Positions 58,381-64,000 of a DNA stretch of 64,000 bases are shown here, piece after piece (position 1 is the stretch's first letter; every line of letters starts with the position of its first letter). The position numbers and the translations under genes are program-made. The notes beneath the pieces are model-generated. The model was not told the origin of the DNA. It made no database searches and worked only from the letters and a program-made list of their open reading frames with translations. This DNA comes from Nocardioides sp. URHA0032 (lineage in GTDB: Bacteria; Actinomycetota; Actinomycetes; Propionibacteriales; Nocardioidaceae), in NCBI RefSeq assembly GCF_000620645.1, contig NZ_JIAV01000001.1, positions 163,225-227,224 on the forward strand. The letters are read 5' to 3'.

Positions 58381-59130
58381 GTGCTGACCGAGCAAGACGT
58401 CGAGTCCTTCCGCACCAACGGATACCTGCTGCCCGGTCGGCAGCTCTTCTCCGATGAGAAGCTGTCCCGGCTGGAGCAGATCTTCAACGAGCACCTCGCC
58501 GACAAGGGGGACAAGCTCTCCGACGAGCTGGACACCCCGCACTACCGCGACGAGCGGCTGCTGGACTTCCTCCTCTCCGACGAGGTCCTCGACACCGTCG
58601 AGCCGCTGATCGGCCCGAACATCGCACTCTGGTCGAGCCACTTCATCTCCAAGGACCCCTTCACCGGCCGGGCCACCCCCTGGCACGAGGACAGCGCGTT
58701 CTGGGAGGGCCGCTTCGACGCCTACGACAACATCGTCACGATCTGGCTCGCGCTCGAGGACGGCTCGTTCCGGGAGAACGGCTGCATGCGGGTCATCCCG
58801 GGCTCGCACCTCAACGGAGGATTCTCGGAGGGCTACCAGCCGGCGGACATCACCACCCAGACCTTCCACGCCGAGCTCGGCGGCGTCGACGAGGACCGGG
58901 CCGTCTACTTCGAGCTGAAGCGCGGCGAGTTCTCCATGCACGACGGGCGGATCGTGCACGGCGCGAAGGCGAACACCAGCCCGGTCCGGCGTACCGGGTA
59001 CACCATGCGCTACTTCCCCTCGTCGGTGAAGATGCAGGACGTCCCGCAGAACGAGGGGTGGAAGATCTGGCTCGCCCGCGGTGAGGACCTCGCCGGCAAC
59101 GCCTACGCCAACGTCCCGGCCACCGCATGA
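58381..59130 (+). CDS. Phytanoyl-CoA dioxygenase (PhyH) family protein
   Basis: A 249-residue Fe(II)/2-oxoglutarate oxygenase. The HxD metal pair is His102 and Asp104 in PWHEDSAFW, the distal His is probably His193 in IVHGAKANTS, and Arg203/204 in VRRTGYTMRY would bind 2-oxoglutarate. VIPGSHLNGGF completes the family pattern. Such enzymes hydroxylate small molecules or sugars and natural products. GTG 58381 is chosen for its GAGAGGCAAG upstream; earlier in-frame starts are less likely. The stop overlaps the next start (ATGA). Confidence 0.9.
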   Translation: MLTEQDVESFRTNGYLLPGRQLFSDEKLSRLEQIFNEHLADKGDKLSDELDTPHYRDERLLDFLLSDEVLDTVEPLIGPNIALWSSHFISKDPFTGRATPWHEDSAFWEGRFDAYDNIVTIWLALEDGSFRENGCMRVIPGSHLNGGFSEGYQPADITTQTFHAELGGVDEDRAVYFELKRGEFSMHDGRIVHGAKANTSPVRRTGYTMRYFPSSVKMQDVPQNEGWKIWLARGEDLAGNAYANVPATA

Positions 59131-60044
59131 AACTGGGACTCCTGACGGCCTGCCTGCCCGGCGAGTCCCTCGAGGACATCGCCGGGTGGGCGGGCAGCCA
59201 CGGGTACGACGCGCTCGAGGTCGCCGCCTGGCCGGACCGGCCCGGCCGCGACTGGGAAGCGAGCCACCTCGACGTCGAGACGTTCGGGGTGGCCGATGCC
59301 GACAGGGTCAGGTCCCTCCTCGACCAAGCGGGCCTGACCCTGTCGGCGGTCGCCTACTACGAGAACAACCTGCACGAGGACCAGGAGACGCGCGAGGCGA
59401 CCCACGAGCACCTGCGCCGGTGCATCGACGCCGCGCAGCTCCTCGGCGTCGGGCTCGTGGGCACGTTCGTCGGCAGGGACGTCTCGCGGACGATGACCGA
59501 GAACCTGCGGCTCGCCGAGAAGGTGCTGCCGCCGCTGGTCGAGTACGCCGCGGCCCGCGACGTACGCCTCGTCATCGAGAACTGCCCGATGGAGGGGTGG
59601 CACCCCGACGGCTACCCCGCCAACCTCGCCTACTCACCCGAGCTGTGGGGCTGGATGGCCGACCTGGGGCTGTGGCTGAACTACGACCCGTCGCACCTCG
59701 TCTGGCTCGGCATCGATCCCGTCGCCGCGCTCGAGCCGGTCGTCGACCGGGTGCTGCACGTCCAGGCGAAGGACGTCGAGGTGCGCGCCGACCAGCGCAA
59801 CCGGTACGGCGTCTTCGGCCGGGTGATCGACAAGGAGCCCTGGGTGAGCGGCTGGTGGCGCTACCGCATCCCCGGCCTCGGCGAGGTCGACTGGCGACGC
59901 GTCCTGGACACGCTCCACCAGGCGGGGTACGACGGGGTCGTCTCGGTCGAGCACGAGGACCCGGTGTGGAGCGGCTCGCCCGAGCAGGTCCGTCGCGGCC
60001 TCACGATCGCCAGGCGCACCCTCGCGCCGTACATCCAGATCTGA
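59127..60044 (+). CDS. Sugar phosphate isomerase/epimerase-like TIM-barrel protein (AP2Ec family)
   Basis: A 305-residue xylose-isomerase-like barrel. Probable metal ligands are Glu in LVIENCPMEGWHPDG, Asp/His in LNYDPSHLVWLG, and the late SVEHEDPVW; HVQAKDVEV supplies another. Relatives act as inositol dehydratases, hydroxypyruvate isomerases, tagatose epimerases or 3-keto-glycoside lyases, so the reaction here is open. Translation is coupled to the dioxygenase (ATGA). Confidence 0.88.
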   Translation: MKLGLLTACLPGESLEDIAGWAGSHGYDALEVAAWPDRPGRDWEASHLDVETFGVADADRVRSLLDQAGLTLSAVAYYENNLHEDQETREATHEHLRRCIDAAQLLGVGLVGTFVGRDVSRTMTENLRLAEKVLPPLVEYAAARDVRLVIENCPMEGWHPDGYPANLAYSPELWGWMADLGLWLNYDPSHLVWLGIDPVAALEPVVDRVLHVQAKDVEVRADQRNRYGVFGRVIDKEPWVSGWWRYRIPGLGEVDWRRVLDTLHQAGYDGVVSVEHEDPVWSGSPEQVRRGLTIARRTLAPYIQI

Positions 60045-60076
60045 CAATCCTCACCCCGAGCCCAGGAAGGCCGCCC

Positions 60077-62152
60077 ATGCATCGCGGTGTCTACTTCGAC
60101 GCCTGGTTCCCCCGCCAGCACTGCTACCACCCGAGCCTGCCGCCACGACGGCTGCGGATGGTCGACGACCTCGTCGACTTCCGCGCCACCGTGCTGGTGT
60201 GGGCGTCGATGGGCGGCGGCTCGCTGGCGCTGCCGTACCTCGAGCAGGAGGCGTTCGGTCCCGTCGACGCGCGCTCGCGGTTCTACGGGTTCGTCAACGA
60301 CAGCGAGTTCATCGCCGCCTGCCACGAGCGGGGCATCAAGGTGCTCGGCATCGTCTTCGAGGCGCAGGGCTGGGAGTTCCCGGTCGAGCTCACCGACGAC
60401 GAGGACGCCGTGCTCGCCCTGAACGAGCTGCGAGGCGTCGGCAAGCGCGACTGGATGGGGCTGCGCGAGTTCTCGTCGAACCGCTACCCGAAGCTCTGGA
60501 AGCCGGTCGAGCACTACTTCCCGGACGGTCTCGTCAACAGCGACGGCGAGCCGGTCACGGACCTGATCGAGGAGTGCGTCGTCCGCGACATCCACCAGCA
60601 GCCGTGCCACGCGCACTGGGTGGAGTGCCCCGACCGCGAGCACCAGTGCTACTACATGGACCGCAACAACCCGGTCTGGCGCGAGTACCTCAAGGCCGTG
60701 ATCCGGATCCAGCTTGACGCGGGCGCGGACGGCATCCAGCTCGACGAGGCCGAGCTCCCGATGGGCGCGTTCCAGTACGGCGCGTGCTTCTGCAAGGACT
60801 GCATGAAGGGCTTCCGGGCATACCTCCAGGCCCTGAAGCCTTCCCAGGTCGACATCGCGCTCGACGGCGTCGACCTCGCCACGTTCCACTACGGCGACTG
60901 GCTGCTGGCCCAGGGCTACGACTTCAAGTCGGGCCGCGAGTCGACGCCGCTGTTCGGCGACTACTACGCGTTCCAGTGCCTGCAGATCAAGAAGTACTTC
61001 GCCGAGCTCGCCGACTACGCACGGGAGTACGGCCGGTCGCTGGGACGCGAGATCATCCTGTCCGGCAACTTCTTCAACCTCGAGCCGATGTACCTCGCGC
61101 TGGCCGACGACGTCGACCTCGTCATCACCGAGATGCGCAACACGACCTACCGCCAGCCGGAGTGGTACCGCTACGTCGCGGCGTTCGCGGGCGACAAGGA
61201 CGTCGTGGTCGTCGAGAACCCGTACGGCGGAGTCGTCCCCGAGCTGATCGAGCTGCTGGGCAAGGGCCGCGGCTACGACCTGTTCCGGCTGTCGCTGTTC
61301 GAAGCGGCGGCGATGGGCGCGAACATGTCGGTGCCGTACGGCTCCTGGATGGGCAGCGTCATCGAGGACTCCTTCTACGCGCCGCACGAGCTGGCCAGTG
61401 GGGTCCAGGCGTTCCTGGCCGACCACGAGCCGCTGTTCGCACGGCGGACGGCCAACGAGGTCGCGGTCGTCTTCAGCGTGGAGAGCACGCGTGAGCTGAT
61501 CGGCAAGGCGGACGCCAGCGACAACACGACGAACGCGCGCGACGAGTCGGTCGTGGTGCCGTACCGGGTCGCCACCGAGACCCTGGCGAACGCCGCCGTG
61601 CCGTACGACGTGGTGATCTGGCCGGACGGCGTCACGGCGCCCGACCGGTCCTCCTGCGAGGCGCTGCTGCGCTACTCGACGGTGGTCCTGCCGGACGTCT
61701 TCGCCCTCACCGAGGGACAGGTGGCGGCGCTGTCGGGCTACCTCGACGCAGGGGGGACCGTCGTGGTGACCGACCGGGCGGCACCGGAGCTGCCGTCGCA
61801 CCCGAACGTCCGCACCGCACACCACGGCGTGCTCGACGAGCTGCTGCCGCACGGCCGGCAGGTGTCGACGGACGCGTCCGTCGCCGCGAACCTGCAGCAC
61901 CTCGCCGACGGCTCGTACGCGCTGCACCTGGTCAACTACGACTACGACCGGGATGCTGACGCGGTGCGCACCCTCACCGACATCCCGCTCCGGGTCCGGC
62001 TGCCCGAGGACCGCGAGCGCGCCACGGTCGTCGCCAGCGACGGATCACGGACGCCGCTCGAGCTCGGCCGCGAGGACGGTGCGCACCTGGTGTGCCTCGC
62101 CTCGCTGGGCGTCTACTCGATCGTGGTGTTCCACGACGGGGAGCTCCCGTGA
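60077..62152 (+). CDS. Large glycosidase-like TIM-barrel protein with a GATase-like middle domain
   Basis: A 691-residue protein. Residues 1-330 look like a TIM-barrel glycosidase (RGVYFDAWFP; RATVLVWASMGG; ADGIQLDEAELPMGAFQYGACFCKDCMKGF; REIILSGNFFNLEP). Residues about 440-570 have the beta-galactosidase-trimerisation/GATase-like pattern (VVLPDVFALTEGQVAALSGYLDAGGTVVVTD), and the end is a beta domain (YALHLVNYDY). It resembles the hypothetical glycosyl hydrolase families. Acidic residues in QLDEAE and ITEMRN are catalytic candidates. There is no signal peptide, so it acts inside the cell. ATG 60077 has AGGAAGG upstream. Confidence 0.75.
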   Translation: MHRGVYFDAWFPRQHCYHPSLPPRRLRMVDDLVDFRATVLVWASMGGGSLALPYLEQEAFGPVDARSRFYGFVNDSEFIAACHERGIKVLGIVFEAQGWEFPVELTDDEDAVLALNELRGVGKRDWMGLREFSSNRYPKLWKPVEHYFPDGLVNSDGEPVTDLIEECVVRDIHQQPCHAHWVECPDREHQCYYMDRNNPVWREYLKAVIRIQLDAGADGIQLDEAELPMGAFQYGACFCKDCMKGFRAYLQALKPSQVDIALDGVDLATFHYGDWLLAQGYDFKSGRESTPLFGDYYAFQCLQIKKYFAELADYAREYGRSLGREIILSGNFFNLEPMYLALADDVDLVITEMRNTTYRQPEWYRYVAAFAGDKDVVVVENPYGGVVPELIELLGKGRGYDLFRLSLFEAAAMGANMSVPYGSWMGSVIEDSFYAPHELASGVQAFLADHEPLFARRTANEVAVVFSVESTRELIGKADASDNTTNARDESVVVPYRVATETLANAAVPYDVVIWPDGVTAPDRSSCEALLRYSTVVLPDVFALTEGQVAALSGYLDAGGTVVVTDRAAPELPSHPNVRTAHHGVLDELLPHGRQVSTDASVAANLQHLADGSYALHLVNYDYDRDADAVRTLTDIPLRVRLPEDRERATVVASDGSRTPLELGREDGAHLVCLASLGVYSIVVFHDGELP

Positions 62153-63102
62153 GGATCGCGGCGCTGCACGGCCGCCAGTCGTTCGCGATCGAGGAGGCAC
62201 CGGTCCCGTCGATCCGACCCGGCGAGGTCCTCGTGCGCGTCGTCGTGTCGGGGGTCTGCGCCTCGGAGCTCGAGCCGTGGGTCGAGGGCCCGCCCGCCGG
62301 CGAGGTCCGGTACCCCGGGCACGAGGTGAGCGGCGTCGTCGCCTCGGTCGGTGAGGAGGTCACCTCGCTCGTCCTAGGGGACCGGGTCGGCGTCTGGGTC
62401 ACCGAGCGTGGCTTCGCGGAGTACGTCGCGGTGCGCGCGGCGTACTGCTTCCCGGCCGGCGACGGGCCGCTGGACCTCGCGCTGGCCGAGCCGATCGCGT
62501 GCTCGGTGAACGCCGTCGAGGCCGCCGACGTCCGGCTCGGCGACGACGTGCTCGTCATCGGTGCCGGCTTCATGGGCAACCTCGTGCAGAGGCTCGCCGC
62601 CCTGCGCGGCCCGCGCCGGCTGATCGTCGCGGACGCCCGGGCGGACGCGCTCGAGCGCGCCCGCAAGCTCGGCGCGACCCACGTCGTCGACGTGACCCGC
62701 GAGTCGTTGCCCGACGTCGTCCGGACGCTCACCGACGGCCGCGGCGCCGACATCACGTTCGAGTGCACCGGCACCCAGAGCGCGCTGACGACCTGCGGCG
62801 ACACGACGCGGATGAGCGGCACGATCGCGATCGTCGGCTACCACCAGGGCGCGGAGCGCTCGCTGCCGCTGGCGTACTGGAACTGGATGGCCTTCCGGAT
62901 CGTCAACGCCCACTTCCGCGACCTCGCCGTGATCCTGCGCGGCATGTCCGTGGGGATGCGGCTGCTGTCCTCTGGTGTGCTCTCGATGGAGGGGCTGGTC
63001 ACCCACCGGTTCCCGCTGGAGCGCATCGACGAGGCGTTCGCGACCCTGCGCGACAAGCCCGACGGCTTCGTGAAGGCAGTGATCACGTTCCCCGATGAGT
63101 GA
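62149..63102 (+). CDS. Zinc-binding dehydrogenase (medium-chain dehydrogenase family)
   Basis: A 317-residue enzyme. The catalytic zinc ligands are visible as Cys37 (SGVCASELEPW) and His58-Glu59 (YPGHEVSG), with a further Glu in LAEPIACS. The four-Cys structural zinc lobe is absent, so it is a shorter form than classical alcohol dehydrogenases. NAD(P) site: VLVIGAGFMGNL. Late GTIAIVGYHQGAERSL and GMRLLSSGVLSMEGLVTHRFPLERIDEAF are typical of sorbitol/inositol-type dehydrogenases. GTG 62149 overlaps the preceding stop (GTGA). Confidence 0.9.
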   Translation: MRIAALHGRQSFAIEEAPVPSIRPGEVLVRVVVSGVCASELEPWVEGPPAGEVRYPGHEVSGVVASVGEEVTSLVLGDRVGVWVTERGFAEYVAVRAAYCFPAGDGPLDLALAEPIACSVNAVEAADVRLGDDVLVIGAGFMGNLVQRLAALRGPRRLIVADARADALERARKLGATHVVDVTRESLPDVVRTLTDGRGADITFECTGTQSALTTCGDTTRMSGTIAIVGYHQGAERSLPLAYWNWMAFRIVNAHFRDLAVILRGMSVGMRLLSSGVLSMEGLVTHRFPLERIDEAFATLRDKPDGFVKAVITFPDE

Positions 63103-63505
63103 CGAGAGCCGGCAGGAGCGCGCGGCGCGGGCGAACGAGCACCGAGCCGCGCACGAGCGGCGCCGTGCTCAGGAGGCCGCGAAGGCCCAGATCCTGGTCG
63201 ACCGGTTCGTGGCGGACGCGGTGTACGCGGGGCTGCCGGTCGAGGAGCTGACCGCCCGGCCGTGGCACGGTCGCGGCCGCTACCGCACCGGTGTCGTCGG
63301 CTGGTACCTCCGCAGCGACGGGTCCGTGGGCGTCAGCCGCGACGGCGGCTTCTACCTGCTCACCGTCCCGCCCGTGCGCTTCGGCCGCTGGCGCACGGTC
63401 CGTGTCGATCCGGTCCCGCCCCCGCTGCAGGTCGGCGAGGGCGCCCGCGACGGCGAGTCCGTGGCGCTGGAGCTGCTGCTGCGGATGCGGTTGGGCGGCG
63501 CCTAG
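63095..63505 (+). CDS. Hypothetical protein
   Basis: A 136-residue protein starting inside the previous gene (8-bp overlap). A charged helix (SRQERAARANEHRAAHERRRAQEAAKAQILVDRFV) precedes a beta-rich part (VGWYLRSDGSVGVSRDGGFYLLTVPPVRFGRWRTV, then VALELLLRMRLGG). I do not recognise the family; a nucleic acid- or partner-binding role is possible from the Arg/Lys-rich N-terminus. It closes the operon; the noncoding repeat region follows. Confidence 0.7.
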   Translation: MSDESRQERAARANEHRAAHERRRAQEAAKAQILVDRFVADAVYAGLPVEELTARPWHGRGRYRTGVVGWYLRSDGSVGVSRDGGFYLLTVPPVRFGRWRTVRVDPVPPPLQVGEGARDGESVALELLLRMRLGGA

Positions 63506-63760
63506 GGATGATGCCTGCGGCTTGCGGACCGTGACGGGTCGGGATGTCGGCGGGTTTGCGGCCGGTGGGTGGTGGCGACCGACATGGCAGCGAACGGGGA
63601 CGGCGGGTGGGTGGTGGCGGTTGCCTCCCGGCTTGCGGGTCCGCGACGCGTCGGTATGTCCGTGGGTTGCGGGCTGATCGGTGGTGACGACCGACAGGCA
63701 GCGAGCGGGGACGGCGGGCGGGTGGTCGCCGTTGCCTCCCGGCTTGCCGGCGGCCGGCCA
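63506..63760. repeat. Tandem repeat of about 110 bp upstream of the second HNH gene
   Basis: Two and a partial copies of a unit of 110-112 bp. Matching blocks include GACGGGTCGG/GACGCGTCGG (63533, 63645), GGTGGCGACCGACA/GGTGACGACCGACA (63571, 63681), and TTGCCTCCCGGCTTGC (63621, 63731). It fills the noncoding stretch 63506-63767. One copy of the same unit lies upstream of the HNH gene at 42.36 kb. Short open frames in it are repeat artefacts. I see no RNA gene. Confidence 0.75.
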
Positions 63761-63767
63761 CCACCAG

Positions 63768-63872
63768 CTGTGGAAACAGACACGAGATCGTAACCGGTTC
63801 GTTACCCAGACCCCTGTGAAATAAGGCCTTTCAGGCCTGTCAGTGTCGGTGGTCGATGCTTGAGTAGGTGTC
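63768..63872 (+). promoter_or_regulatory. Conserved 5' region and probable promoter of the second HNH gene
   Basis: CTGTGGAAA, GTTCGTTACCCAG, CCCTGTG, CAGTGTCGGTGG and TTGAGTAG occur in the same order as before the HNH gene at 42.36 kb. TTGAGT (63860-63865) ends 7 nt before ATG 63873 and is the likely -10. An AGGCCT-TTC-AGGCCT hairpin lies at 63823-63838. Confidence 0.65.
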
Positions 63873-64000
63873 ATGGCAGCCACCACGATCACCCGCGAAG
63901 CACAGGTGATCGACGCTGCCCGCGAGCACCACCACACCAACAACCCAGCCGAGATCCACAAGCTCCAGCTCGCGGTCCAGTGGGTCAAGCTGCACCCCGG
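63873..64000 (+). CDS. DUF222/HNH-type protein, N-terminal fragment (runs off the right edge)
   Basis: ATG 63873 opens a frame with no stop to the end of the window. The first 42 residues (AATTITREAQVIDAAREHHH, then LQLAVQWVKLHP) fit the start of the DUF222 domain of actinobacterial HNH proteins. The homologous upstream DNA supports this. The nuclease domain, if present, lies outside the window. Confidence 0.65.
   Translation, partial: MAATTITREAQVIDAAREHHHTNNPAEIHKLQLAVQWVKLHP

Noticed and set aside
63506..63760. Possible CRISPR array
   Set aside because: Only two-odd units of about 110 bp, no short palindromic repeat or unique spacers, and no cas genes.
63502..63783. Short frames with repeated PPASREATATT-like units at the right end
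   Set aside because: They follow the tandem DNA repeat and have no start signal or homology; the stretch is noncoding.
1..64000. tRNA, rRNA, insertion sequence or prophage genes
   Set aside because: No tRNA arm pattern, transposase or phage structural gene was recognised on either strand.

Overview
The window is high-GC DNA with frequent GTG starts, dense gene packing and many start-stop overlaps (ATGA, GTGA, TGATG). It also carries typical actinobacterial families: acyl-CoA carboxylase with an epsilon subunit, WXG100-type proteins, a DUF222/HNH endonuclease and LpdA. I read it as chromosomal sequence of a high-GC actinomycete, most likely Nocardioidaceae (Nocardioides-like). Many genes show a -10 hexamer only 6-8 nt before the start codon, which implies widespread leaderless transcripts.

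The backbone resembles, in gene content, the Mycobacterium tuberculosis region around Rv3274c-Rv3308: phosphomannomutase and purine nucleoside phosphorylase (left edge to 5.5 kb), LpdA (8-9.5 kb), biotin carboxylase/BCCP AccA3 and a FadE25-like acyl-CoA dehydrogenase (30.4-33.5 kb), GtrA and Maf (34.3-35.4 kb), AccE, the carboxylase beta subunit and BirA (45-47.8 kb), then a PH-domain protein, PurK and PurE (47.8-51.4 kb). Pyruvate carboxylase (15.2-18.6 kb) adds a second biotin enzyme.

Other genes lie between these core genes. At 1-6.5 kb there is an oxidoreductase group (uronate dehydrogenase, heme oxygenase, and MerR plus aldo/keto reductase with two nested MerR-type promoters). Tandem secreted SpoIID proteins lie at 9.5-11.9 kb. 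A WXG/YbaB operon with an apparent frameshift lies at 11.9-14.0 kb. A pair of PH-domain membrane proteins and an RTX-repeat protein lie at 19-22.4 kb. A signalling group at 22.4-26.8 kb contains two response regulators, a complete NarL-type histidine kinase and a degenerate partner kinase, next to a MacB/FtsX-type ABC exporter (27-30.3 kb). A SoxR-like box precedes an F420/NADP-binding oxidoreductase at 33.5 kb. Then come TetR with an MFS exporter, a GH6 lipoprotein, a response regulator with a very long Pro/Gln linker, a DUF222/HNH gene (41.2-42.4 kb) and a membrane glycosyltransferase with a lipoprotein (42.6-44.9 kb).

The right end (53.3-63.1 kb) is an accessory catabolic island. One operon (ThuA-like, nucleoside hydrolase, PfkB kinase) and a second (two Gfo/Idh/MocA dehydrogenases, a PhyH-type dioxygenase, a sugar-phosphate isomerase-like TIM barrel, a large unassigned glycosidase-like protein and a zinc alcohol dehydrogenase) each have a closely related LacI-like operator at their promoter. 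They probably form one pathway for degrading an unidentified glycoside or nucleoside-like compound. The window ends in the start of a second DUF222/HNH gene whose upstream DNA is visibly homologous to that of the first, including a repeat of about 110 bp. No tRNA, rRNA, CRISPR array, insertion sequence or prophage was recognised.
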